A stretch of DNA of 64,000 nucleotides, from positions 154,976,583 through 155,040,582 of the forward strand of contig NC_071390.1 of the NCBI RefSeq assembly GCF_022682495.2. Reading direction: 5' to 3'. Origin of the DNA: Desmodus rotundus (lineage: Eukaryota > Chordata > Mammalia > Chiroptera > Phyllostomidae). Shown here one piece after another: positions 11,426 through 22,800 of this stretch. How positions within the stretch are numbered: position 1 is the stretch's first letter; the number at the start of each line of letters is the position of its first letter. The notes under the pieces are model-generated. The model was not told the DNA's origin, searched no databases, and was given only the letters and a program-made list of their open reading frames with translations. The position numbers were made by a program, and so were the translations under genes.

Positions 11426-13924
11426 TTTCAGCACGAGAGAAAGGGATCCCATCTCAGCTAGAATAATTAGCTTCAAACTTTTAGTATTTTTGATATGGCT
11501 TATGTGTCTTTTTTGACTATAAGCTTTTTTTAAAACAAGATAAAAATGTAAGTATTTTGTTTCAGTCTTCTTTAACCCCTTCAAAAAGTAGGAATTAAAT
11601 TTGTTTTGCTAAATACATTTGAGAAACAAATTTGAAAGAAAAATAGATTGGGGAAGTCTTTAACCAACTAAGTTTGGAACATTAGGTTTAAAACTTCCAT
11701 GTTTAATCTTTATGCTAAATAATCATCTACAGTACATAGTGGTCTTTCTTTCTTTCCATTTTTCTGTCATTTTAATGTTCTCTGTAATAATTTCTATGTA
11801 TGCTGAGTGTTTTTCCTTAATTATATTTATTATTTTGATAATGTGTATAAATTTACCCACCTGTATAAAAGGGGGAAATTATAACCACAACCTCATTACA
11901 TCTCATAGAGGTAATGGATGAAACAATATAAATAAAGAATTTAGTGTATTACATTGTACATAATCAATGCTAAAAAATATCAATCCTCCCTCCTTTTTGA
12001 TGTTTATGTTTTGTTTTTATTTAATAATCTTTTCCTTGGAATGGTAATGTATTTGTTCACTAAAATTCTGGTATTATTTCTGACTCCCTTGTGTATAGTC
12101 TTTATATTTTCAAATGGGAAAACACTACCTAATTTAAACATATCACTTTACAGATGAAGAAATTTATAACAGAAAATGACTGGGTGTTGTTTAAAATTAT
12201 TCAGAAGATAAGCGTCAGGATTAGGACCGGAATTCAGGCCCTCAAACAGCCAGTTGAGTGTGTTCTTTCTTCAAGCTGTATGGGCAGAACTCGCACGTTG
12301 TCACCATCTCTCCCCAAGCTCATGCCCAAGGTGCTGAAGGGAGGTGCCTAATTCTCTAACACTTTCATTTCCTATGCAAACCCAGTAAAAACATACCATT
12401 CTAGGCCCCGTTCTTTTGGGGTGGCACCTTTTTATGGGTTCTGCTCTAGCATTCTTATAGGGCAGTGAATGAATCTGAGGGGTTTTTTACTAAGGTCTTG
12501 ACATGTGTTGATGGCCATTTCTCATCAACCTGCAGGCATAGACTAATGAGAAGAATTGAAGACCACACTGGACCTCCATCCGTGTGCTGTCCGGAGCCAG
12601 AGCAGAGCGGGGGGCATTTGAAAACCCAGCGCCTGCCTCCCTCATATTTGGCTCAATCAGGGAGACACACTGTAGAAAATGTTGCTTGTTGGCAGCACTA
12701 TAGGAATGACAGGTTATTCGGGGTTAAATTTTCTTTCTCCTTGTCTAAATAAATGGAAATAGATAGACTTTTACATTAATTACCTAGCACATCTGTTTGG
12801 CGTATATTCTCAAAGCCGTTTCTCTTAATATTAGTTTAACTTGAACATGCATTTGCCTCAAGGGATGATGACCATAAACTTCCCATCTATAACTTAATAT
12901 TTTAAAATTGCAGGTTCTTCCTCATTCTCCCGATGTTCACGTGACTCCTCCTTTTAGATCGTCCATGCTACTGAACACATGTTCACTTCCTAGGAATGAC
13001 CGATTATACATAAGATATTGTATACGTGATAGTGATTTAACTCAAAGAAATTTAAGGGTAAAGTCTATTTAATCCTATATTAGTTCTGGTTAATAAAAAT
13101 AGATTTTTAAATGCTTAAAATATTTATCAGAATTGATGTACTGGGACAAATTCAATAGTAGAATATTGTCTTCATATAAAATTTATAGAATCACAACCAT
13201 TTGTACAACATAAATTCCAACAATATTTGGTATTTTTTTACATGACAGAAACATGTAAATAGTTCCACCAGTCTCTTCGAACTGAAGATCACCTCACTGC
13301 TTTGACAATGAGTATAACAGAACAGTTAGTACAGAAAAGTTAGGAAGTATGAGTTTTGTGGTACACAGGTTTAACTAATTTTATAAATTATATCATTGAG
13401 GAAGCAGCATTGCTTTCTTTCACCTTTTCTTTGTAAGATATAGCTAGTACTAATAAAATAAAATAAAAGTGGCCCGTTATTTCCTTATATAGAGGTCTCA
13501 TGTGGAAAGATGGGGTATTTAGCTGCACATTTCGGTTTCAATTTTAACCTCCTACGTAATATGGTATGTGACATTCAGCACTACTTTCGACTTGCCATAT
13601 ACACAACAGACTTACCACTGTGCCCCGCGGGCAATGCACCATACAGCTGAGGGACTCCATGTGGGGGCCCTGTGTGTATATATCATATGTCGCGTTGATA
13701 TCAAACAGGGAGTATGCAAAGAAATGAATTAACTAAAGCAGAACAAAGGACTTGAGTGTACAAGCTTGTGTGCATGTGTGCGTGGGTGTGGCGGACTAGA
13801 ACATTTTATAACTACTGAAAGAAAAGAAGCTGAAAAGAAGCAGAGGGATTTAAAATGATTTTGTTGGCTAAACGCTTTCCTGTGGGAGGGAAAAAAAAGG
13901 CAAGGATGAAGACAAAGCCTGTCG
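11426..13924. other. AT-rich unique DNA
   Basis: No gene recognised. Around 12130-12240 there is a weak resemblance to an antisense MIR (ACAGATGAAGAAATTTATAA followed by a GATTAGGACCGGAATTCAGG-like end). A GT-rich low-complexity stretch lies at about 13765-13795. Bases 12560-12640 are locally GC-rich. Confidence 0.4.
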
Positions 13925-14258
13925 TGCTTGCCTGTTACTAACTTGGGCCTTCAGAATAAAGCTAAAATTCTTTAACAAGACTCAAAACGCAATTAACTCC
14001 CCAAGCAGCTCTAACCACAATAAACAATGGCCCCTCTGGACTCCCTCTTTGGATGTTAGTGCACTGTAGTTTCTGCAGGTGAACTGCATGTTGGTTCTGA
14101 TGGCCCCTTCTGCCTGTTTTTACAGGATTACTCCCTTAATCTATGCATGTTGACTTGATTCTGACCCAGAAGAGTCCCAGATCTCAATATAGGACCCCTT
14201 CTCTTTTTCCCACAGAAGTCAAATAACACTGAAAACATTTGCTCAATTACAGCGTACG

Positions 14259-14292
<34 letters not shown>

Positions 14293-14600
14293 GACCATAA
14301 TCCCACAGCCTTCCGCCATTTCCCTGGTGCATCTCACATGACCTCCAGCTTTTCTGCCTCTGTATTGTAGACTCTGCTTTCTCCTCGGCCACGTCCCAGC
14401 CACATGTTCACCTCTATCCTCCTTGGGAAGAAACCCCACCTTTCCAGTTTGCCTTCCCCAGCTGAGGTTTAATGCATACTTTTATCATGTTATTCCTTCT
14501 CCCAGTGTGGTCTCCTGCCTCTCTTCACCCAAGTATGCCACCGGATACAGTTGTGTCTGATGAGCCCTCAGCAACATACTCTCCTGCCTTCCTTTGTTCA
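13925..14600 (+). repeat. L2 LINE fragment, interrupted by a CA microsatellite
   Basis: Pyrimidine-rich text follows the L2 3' region in sense orientation. One part starts near 13950. Another follows the microsatellite, with landmarks like TGCATACTTTTATCATGTTA near 14473 and a region that normally precedes the L2 tail. Diverged, no coding capacity. Confidence 0.5.
14261..14290. repeat. (CA)15 microsatellite
   Basis: Fifteen uninterrupted CA units, bounded by ...GTACGCT and GTGACC. Likely length-polymorphic. Confidence 0.95.
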
Positions 14601-14622
14601 AGTTATTTCTCCTTCTTTGAAT

Positions 14623-14659
14623 GGAAGGAAGGGAGGAAGGAGAGAAGGGAGGAAGGGAA
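14623..14659. repeat. GGAAG/GGGA purine-rich low-complexity tract
   Basis: An almost pure purine run of GGAAGG and GGGAGG units. Such strands can form triplex structures. Confidence 0.8.
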
Positions 14660-14800
14660 TCTCTGACCTCCTACTTCCAGACAGACACACACACCCACCC
14701 ACACTGTTCTCCATCAGGCAAGATCTTCTTCAAACTACAAAATGTGGTACAAATGCGGTTTGTTGATTGGATCATCCACCCTTATGATACCCCTAAATAC

Positions 14801-17800
14801 TCCTCTATTTTCTTTTAGTATTTTCTTTCTGCTATTAACATCATACATATTCAGTACTTATCCATCTCAACATTTCTAATTTCCTTGCTATAAATAAGCA
14901 ATTTCCTACTGTTGAAATGAGTGATTGATTGGACCCTGTCGTTCAGCAAAGTTTGAACTTTATCCCCTATTCTCTATGTTTAAATAGTTCCTACATTTTT
15001 AATTTAGTGCTTTAGACCAAATTTTAAAGTTAATAGAGACTAATTTGTGATTTTTATATCCTTTTCAATACTAATTCCTATTATTCTGAGTTGTTTTCTC
15101 CTTTAGAGCTTCAAAATGAAAAATGTTTGGGCCCTTTTTTACCTTCTTACTTTCTACTAATTTTGAAATCCTAGCATCTGTATATGTTTCTTCAGAGTTC
15201 TAGGTAAAGTCTTAAAGTTGAAGACTTATCTTCACTACGTGTAAGGGCCATAATGACTATTTACCTCCTGTCTCTTAGCCAGCAAGGAAAACACAGGTGA
15301 GATTAAAGGAAGGGGGAGAGAAATCATTTCTCTTTTCCTTTATTTATTATCAGGTTCTTATATTTAATCCTGAATTTTTCTTTAAGTGTTTTCACTTTTG
15401 TTTCCTCATTTTATTCTGAATCAATCAAGTACGCTGCACCTCTTTCCTGCAGGAATCCTTTGCTCAAGTTTTACTACCTTAGATCTAAAACCTCACATTT
15501 CACTTATTTTTGGTATTTTGAAATTCCAACCTCATTTTCAGTCTCCAATTTGGGGGCTATTTTGTTTTTGAGGTATATATATCCATTATATAGCATAATA
15601 TTTTATATTTACCTGCTTAATATCTTGACATTAACTTATCTCTACCCTTCTACTGTAGGCCAGGTTATTGTACATAACTTAAGTCTGCTTTGGCTACATA
15701 GGGTACTTCCTTTTGACAGTGCCCTGCCACGAGAAAAACTCTTATCCAATTCCGAATCTCTCTGTTCATCAGACCCAGCCAGTTCTCCGAGATTTCTTCT
15801 GCATGAACAAAGCAAGAAGATAATAATAAGCAGATTGTGCTCTTGTACCACACTTAACAAGGAAGTGTTGCCCCAAACCTGCTTTCCATCTATGCCTCAA
15901 ATCAAAAAGGGTGGCTTTCCAATTGCCTTACTTTGCACCTCTTCCAGAGGTGTGCTCACCGTCCTAACCTGAAGCTACTGATCTCCAAACATAACTCCAA
16001 ATGAACCCCTCATCTGAGCAAATTATCTCCGCTTTTGCATAAAGTATTTATCCTATCAGCATTTTTGTGATGAGCAAGATGATGCTTGTATATTCCTTCA
16101 CTTAATAGGACTGAGCTTTTCTTTACAGAGAACTAATATTTGGGACAAACTTCAACTCACAATTTACTGCGTTTCAGAAGGTCACAGGTAAAAACTTCAT
16201 GTATCTGTAATTCCAAATTCTGACCTCTGTGTGAGAACATCAATACATACTGAATGTATTCCGACTGACTTAGGAAGTTATCAAGAATGGCAGTTCAAAA
16301 ATCAATGTACAAATTGCATCTGAGAAATCCTCTGCTAACAGGGAAGATGACACCCAGCTGGCTCGCTCCCCAAAGGGCAGGTTTGATGTCAGTTGCTGCA
16401 CAGTGGGCCAGGTGCTGTCGAGGTACTGTTGCCTTCCAGTGAAGTTTGCACAGATGCCACTCCGGCCCAGCTTCCTGGGGCACTGTGTCCATCAGAAAAC
16501 GCTTTTCTCTTTCCTTATGTGAATTCCTCTCCTTGGACACTCCAACTCAGACACGATGCAAGGTTGCCGCAGCGTCGTCCCAGTAACATGACCACACTCT
16601 GAACTTGACAACTAAGTTTGTTCCTCTTAGGTACGTGGAAGTTGTGACATTGAAATGCGTCTTGAACTTACTGAACTAGTTTCCCTGAAGTCTTAGAAAT
16701 GACATCAACAACAGGAACAACGGGTGGTGAGCTATTCTTGTAGGCTTTTTTCTGACACCGTTTTTTCCCTCTCCCTCATTTCCCAGGCACACATCTTCCT
16801 GAGCCTCCAGGATGGTTCCGAGGGCACCTTGCCATTTGTAGGACACTTGGCTTCTGCGTTTTAATACCTGAGCAAATGTTCAATGTGAACCAACACTTTT
16901 ATTTCCCTTAGGGAAGTTTTACCCTTTAAAGTGTTTCCAGTTTTCATTTTAGAATATCAAAACAATTTTCATTACATAATTCGGTTTGAAAGTGAACAAG
17001 ACAATGCATAGTAAAATGCAGACCTAGATTTATCCTTGAAGTTCTTAAATCTGTTCCATGAAACTATTAAGTTATATTTCTACTCTCACAAAGAAGAAAA
17101 CATTTAACTCCTCCTTCAGCAGAATAGAAGCAAACTATATACGCATTTTCTGCCATATTAGTATAAACTGATGTTTTTAGAAATATACTTGTTTTTCTTG
17201 GAATAAATTATTCCAAGCCAACTTTGGGAAGACTGTTCTAAGGCCAAAATTATAATATATATCAAAGATAATAAAAATGAAAATGGTTCATATATGCATC
17301 AACTTTTATAATTTTGCTTACCTATTCAATGTTAAAACACATTCTAAAAACATAACAATACAATTTGGAAAGCAAACAGATAATAAGTTTGACATTTACT
17401 CAAATATAAATTAAGTCAAAATTCTTTAATAAATTTTTGGAGACCTTTCACTTTTATTTAACTTCAGACAAATTCTGATAATAAAGGATTCTTTTCTAAA
17501 TCAGTCAGTGATTAGCCAATTTCTCTTAACCCAAATCTCACCTTGCTGGAAAAAAATTATCAAAATTATCAAAAATTATGCAATAGTAAACAATGCATAA
17601 GAATACATTGTTTACTATTATTATTCTAATATGCACATTGTACATGCTACTTAATTCTGCCTAAGAACAACTCTTGAAGATAATTTTTTTCGTACTGGTA
17701 GTATATGATCAACCTATCCTATCATGATATTTATCTCACTGAAAGGAGATAAAGAAGCAAGAAGCATCATGTGAGTTCTTTTTGAATTAAAGTATTTGAG

Positions 17801-19700
17801 AAAGCACACAGGTGAGCCTTTTAAACACTGCCATATCACAAAAGACAACAAGGTCTAGTTTTTAAGAACGCATGTGCATTGGAGCTGGTAAAACGGGGAC
17901 GATGAGAAGCTGCCTGGCACACAGCAATCACTCTACAACATTGCTATCACCTTTACTACCTTCAATATCATAAGTAGGTATTTTTATCACAGCCAAGATA
18001 GAAGAAATATTTTTCTAAAAGTGTGAGACACAAGAAAAGATTCAAATGTAATTTGAAAATGTTTATTTACAATAAAGAGGAGGAAAAAAGTTTAATTACA
18101 TAGAAAGCTTTACAGTATGTTTGGACAAAGAATGTATTACAAAAAAAGTTCACTATCTCCATCATTTGAAAAGGTATTGTGTATGAAAACATCTTCTTTT
18201 ATTAATTTGCATTTGTATATGTGAAGGTAACTCTCTTCTATGTGAGCATATAAGAAATGTCATAGATACAATGGTAACTTTTCTTAATATTATAGATACC
18301 TTCCAAAGGAAAACAACCATTTTTTCAAGTTATTGGAAACTTGACATGTAAAAAGGCCTTCAGTAAAGCAATCATCTTCTCAAAATTTATCATAATTTTA
18401 GGGCATAAGACTTAGTTCTAAGACATCATATGCTGCGTATAGATATACTCAGTACGAATTAAATGACTAGACCTTTATGAACAAAGATTATGCTTCTATT
18501 TATAAGTTTATATTCAAAGTTATTCACAATTACTTGTTTTTCTTTTCTTCTGTAGTTTCTCCACATCCACTTTTAGGCATTAGTACAAAATACTTTTAGA
18601 ATGCAATATTCACTCAAATCTATTTACCAACTTCATTAAATACAATTTAATATCCAGTTTCAATTCTTGTTTAAATCACAAGGTTTAGAAGTTATTATTA
18701 GCCATTGCAACTATATATTTAATACTTATTTGGAAGTCAAAAGGTACTTACTGATTTTAAGTGCCACTTACTTAATCATAAATTACTCAGGAATGCCACA
18801 TCTGTGTAAGCTCTTAAACTTTTAGGAACACAGGTGTTAGCAGGCAGGTAATTTGCTCCACTTTACTCTGAAGATATAAGTTGGTTGTGTCTTTTTTACT
18901 TCTGTTGATTAGACACACAACTAAAGGAAGCCACTGCTCAAGAAAGCCAAGCCAAAGAACTATCGAATATATGGTAACTGACAGTCCACACAATGTCGTT
19001 TTCTGTCAAATCTTATTTAGCATGAACGCAGTTTTAAGTCACACCCCGGCAAAAGTCACCTAATAAAATAGGCCATTTGTAACAGCATTGATTCTGATCC
19101 ATTGTTCTTTCTGTTATTTCCAATGAGGTTTGGTTACTCCTTCCACCCCGATTTGTTTGCTGTGCAATGATGAACACACGGACTCTGACCAAAACGCCAG
19201 GTCAAGCACTTATAGCCAGCAGCCTATCTGACTCTTGCTTAGGACGGTCAGCTGAAATGTGAGTAGAGGCTATGCAAAAAAATCAAAATATATTTATCAA
19301 CATAATCAAACATTAAATTCAAGGTTTTCTTTAAAGGCCTAGTTTAATATTGTGTTTCTCAGTTTTTATTTCATTAAAAGTATTTATCAACATAGTATTT
19401 TATATAATTACATGGAATGGGTTAGACCTACCTTCCATCTATAAGCCAATGATTTAATCATCCTGACCTTTGATGTGCATGGAAGTGCATTTTAAAGCTG
19501 TGATTAAAGGACAAGATCAATCTCTTTTTTAGGACTTTGTATTTAATGGGGCTGAGATAGTAGACACCTGATGTATATGGGGACTTTGAAATCAGAATTT
19601 AAGCAAATTTACACTATAGTAAGGTTAGTTGCCACATTTAATTAATCTTAAATATCATAATCTCAACATCCTATGTATTTTTATAGCTTTTTATAATACA
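14801..19700. other. AT-rich unique DNA
   Basis: Nearly 5 kb without a recognisable gene. The plus frame at 15460-15972 (170 codons) begins without support and has no domain seen. A moderately GC-rich stretch lies at 16340-16600. A 14-bp perfect stem hairpin lies at 17582-17619. A weak MIR 3' resemblance is at about 17885-17950. Bases 19080-19270 look non-repetitive with balanced composition and could be conserved non-coding DNA. Confidence 0.4.
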
Positions 19701-19709
19701 AAATGCTTT

Positions 19710-19845
19710 AACATATTTGCTTCATGTCGACCTCACAACAAGTCTATGAGAAAAGTGATAAAACATTGTTTAGCCATATTCTGCAGAGAAGAAAAATATT
19801 AGCATGTCACTCAAGCTCGCTACTATCATGTTGAACCCTAAATTA
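19710..19845 (-). repeat. Probable MIR SINE, antisense
   Basis: A stretch like CACAACAAGTCTATGAGAAA, then a GCAGAGAAGAAAAATATTAG block, then a GTCACTCAAGCTCGCTA block follows the antisense order of a MIR (counterparts of the usual CAACCCTATGAGG, CAGATGAGGAAACTGAG and GTCACACAGCTAGTA parts). Strongly diverged. Confidence 0.45.
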
Positions 19846-19894
19846 TCATATTGTGCTGTATAATAGGCTGCCTCATTGGAAATGAGAAAGGGGT

Positions 19895-19965
19895 TGTCAA
19901 GGACTGCGCATGAGCAGCAGCTACAGTGCAGCTGCGTGAACCAATGTGCGTTGCTCTGGCAACTG
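19895..19965 (+). promoter_or_regulatory. Candidate promoter-like cluster (NRF1-, CCAAT- and RFX-like)
   Basis: Three motifs typical of TATA-less promoters occur within 70 bases: TGCGCATGAGC near 19905 (one base from the NRF1 palindrome), CCAAT at 19941-19945, and GTTGCTCTGGCAAC at 19950-19963 (two bases from a palindromic RFX X-box). They lie about 100 bases upstream of the open frame at 20066. The sequence shows only motif matches. Function is inference. Confidence 0.3.
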
Positions 19966-20032
19966 GGGCAATGGCAGGACTCAGCAGAAAGACACGTATA
20001 GTGTGCATACATTGGGCTAGGTAAATGATTGG

Positions 20033-20701
20033 ATGGAGGGACATACACTCCTATCTAGTTCCACCATGCAAGGGATTCTGGGGGCCTTCTTTAAAAAGTG
20101 GAGAGCATGGAAAAGCCACTCTCCTTGCATTCCCCTCCCGTTGCTAGTCTGGCCAGCCCCTGGGGGCTTGAGTTCCTGGGCCAGCAAGCATTTGGAGACC
20201 ATGTGGTCTGGGAACATTCCCGGCGCCCCTACCGGAACGTTCCAGAGCCTGTCTGTCCAGGAGTACAGCAGAAGTAGAGAAGAAGGGGAGGAGGCCCTGG
20301 ACAGCCAGCCCTGGAGGCCATGTGGCAGGGCGGCAGGCCCCATGCCACTCACCCACACAATAAGCCACAGCAGCGCTGGTTCCTGGAGTAAGTGTTGCAC
20401 AGGCCTGGCTGACCAGGAGCACAGCTGTGCCAGCAAGCTCACACTGAAGCAATGGGGAACAAGTGATAAGACTGGTGGGCAGAAGCCAAGGAAGGTGCAG
20501 CACACAAGTGAAACTTCAGCCAACATGCACACACTTCAAAGGATGCCCAGAGCTGACCGTGACCAGAAGCATGTTGCAGCCACCTGCATTTTCCCAAGGA
20601 CAGTGCTTTTAAGTGGGAAAAGGAATTCTGGGTGCAGCCTAGAACTGGTCTGGCCTGGCAGAGGGTGGCAGAGTTATTTGTCTTTGGATATTTTAAAATA
20701 A
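20033..20701 (+). other. GC-rich island with a 222-codon open frame, unassigned
   Basis: This intronless frame runs from 20033 to a TAA at 20699-20701. The start at 20066 has the better context (TTCCACCATGC) and gives 211 codons. The protein would be rich in Trp, Gly, Pro and Ser and low in recognisable order. I see no signal peptide, membrane segment or known domain. Minus-strand frames of 171 and 119 codons overlap it, so openness is partly a matter of composition. An AATAAA overlaps the stop codon (20697-20702) and a second follows at 20752-20757. With the motif cluster upstream it has a gene-like layout. A lineage-specific LTR, a retrocopy of a non-coding transcript, or chance are equally possible. 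Confidence 0.25.
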
Positions 20702-20751
20702 ATGGGCTTTGAGGCAGAAACCTGTTTTTATTTCAAATTGTATGATCATTA

Positions 20752-20757
20752 AATAAA
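20752..20757 (+). terminator. Candidate poly(A) signal AATAAA
   Basis: AATAAA lies 51 bases after the stop codon of the 20-kb open frame and marks the point where composition returns to AT-rich background. Such hexamers are common by chance in AT-rich DNA. Confidence 0.25.
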
Positions 20758-20759
20758 AG

Positions 20760-22640
20760 ATCCCTTTTCCTTTCTACCGAACTGTTTCTCCAGAATTTTG
20801 CCTGTTTGGCAGAGAGTGGTAGGACCCCCACTGGCTGGTTCAGTAACATCTTCAAGACTACAGACATGTTCACTTGTAGAGATGCATTCTGCTATGCATC
20901 TAATGGTATACACTGCAAGAAAAAACAAAAACCCTTCATAAGGAAAGAAATCTCTAAAATTGCTTACAAGGATGTCATTACATGAGTTTACAGTTTAAAT
21001 TTCAATTAGTGTTTTATTGTTAAATGAAAACTTACATATATTTCTTCTCTTACATATGTAATTACCCGTGTGTAAAACATGATTTAAAATAGAAAATGAG
21101 TGTCTCATCTTGGTCTCTATTATCATGAAACTGTTCTTAAAAGGAAGCTTCCACTGGTTTTGCAAAGAGTTCTGAGTTTCTGGTTTTCAATGAACTTCAG
21201 AAGCTTCAGAGAAGGGGGAGCTCTGTGTCTTCAGGTTTGAAACTCTAATATCCAGTTGACTGGGGTTTAAAAAGTTATACCTATACTTATTTTTAATTTT
21301 TTTCCCTCAGAGAAGTAACAACTGAGATCTTCGGGTATTTGTTTTTTCAAGGAGTCTGAGTTAGTGAACATGTTATATATATATGTATGTATAAAATGTT
21401 TCTTCCATAACAAGGTATGTACTTCAAAGGTTTATAAATCATCCTAAGTATTCTTGCACTATTATTACTCAACAATTTATGTCCAGTCAATGTCTGCTCT
21501 CATTAACAGGAAAGAAAAATGAATAAAAATTTCTGTCCCTCCTCTTCCCCCTGAAATGCACACAAAAGGAAATGTCAAGATGAGGTCTTATTTCTCCGTC
21601 AACATTGACCCATTCCATGTGGAAGCACAACTACCAATTTTAACTAATTGTCTAATAAAACCCTCAGACAGAATCTAATCAGCTACATTTTAAAAACCCA
21701 AAGGAAACCAGCACTTAGTGCGGAATATTATTTAGTCTATTCCTCTGTGGAATTACTACGCAGTTGAGTTAAAAGTTGCAGCTCCAAGTGACTCTGGAAA
21801 CCTACCAAAGCTGTGGCTCTTTGTTCGGTCATTTTCCACACAATCCCTTCTTCTAAACTCAAGTAGATAAATATGCACACATGCACACACAGAAATCACA
21901 AATATTTTAATTCAACCTAGAATCTCCTCACCCCACAAAAAAAAGTAACTAAGTTACTTTACGTTTATCCTCTAAATATCTCTGCAGGGCTCTCTAACAA
22001 GGCCATAGCAACCGTAACTCATTGGCAGCTTGAGTGGCTTACATTACCCTTCAATATGTGCTTTCTTAGAGAATGTTTGTGTCCAAATGAATGAGTTTAA
22101 TGGTGAAAATTATAAGCTTCAAGGCCATTTGATAGTGAATCCCTTAGGAAAAAGTTCTATGACATTTCTCACTCGTAGGACTATAGAAGACCCTCAAAAA
22201 TGTCTTTGTCTACCTTACTTTATGTTAAAGATAAGGAAACTAAAGTTCAGTAAAATGTCATGCATTTTTAAACATACAATATAATCTGTCTTTAGTCATT
22301 GAATGACATAGAACATGACCTAATCTTGACCTTTACCTGCATGGGTTACATGTTAATTGACCTACATCATAAATGTTAACTTGTCTATAAGAAAAGTTCA
22401 ATGCCCCCTGCATGTCATACAAAGTACGTTACAGATAATCCCCAAATGATTTTACCAGCCGCATCTCTCAGCCCTGGGTAACAACCAAATATGTTTGTAT
22501 GCCCATGGAGAACATGTCATATTTTTTAAGCACAATGGACTCTTCTCCTATATATGTTTTCACAAAGTCTTCTCCTCTATTTAAAACACTGTATCTGGGC
22601 ATTTCTATATTCCATCTCCTCTGAAAGCTCTGTGCTTGTT
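20760..22640. other. AT-rich unique DNA
   Basis: No gene or named repeat. A TATATATATATGTATGTATA low-complexity run lies near 21373. An RFX half-site match, CCATAGCAAC, is at 22003-22012. Confidence 0.45.
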
Positions 22641-22689
22641 TTCTGTGCTGCTCCCATAAAGCCTGGAGCAAATCTCTGTTACAGCGTAA

Positions 22690-22800
22690 ATCTCATTGAA
22701 TTGTGATAAGCCACTTGCTTGTTTATCCCAGGGATTCTGCTTGGTACATAGTAGGCCCTCATTAATGCCTGTAGAACTAATAAAGAAATGAAATGAAGAG
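22690..22800 (+). repeat. Probable L2 or MIR 3' tail
   Basis: The phrase GGTACATAGTAGGCCCTCA followed by an AATAAAGAAATGAAATGA-like end is characteristic of the 3' ends of L2 or MIR in sense orientation. Too short to separate the two. Confidence 0.45.

Noticed and set aside
15460..15972. 170-codon plus frame
   Set aside because: Low-complexity start, no recognisable domain, no supporting signals, and overlapping minus frames of similar openness.
20017..20532. 171-codon minus frame across the GC-rich unit
   Set aside because: It is the complement of the plus-strand open region. Both strands are open because of composition, and there is no promoter-like context on this strand.
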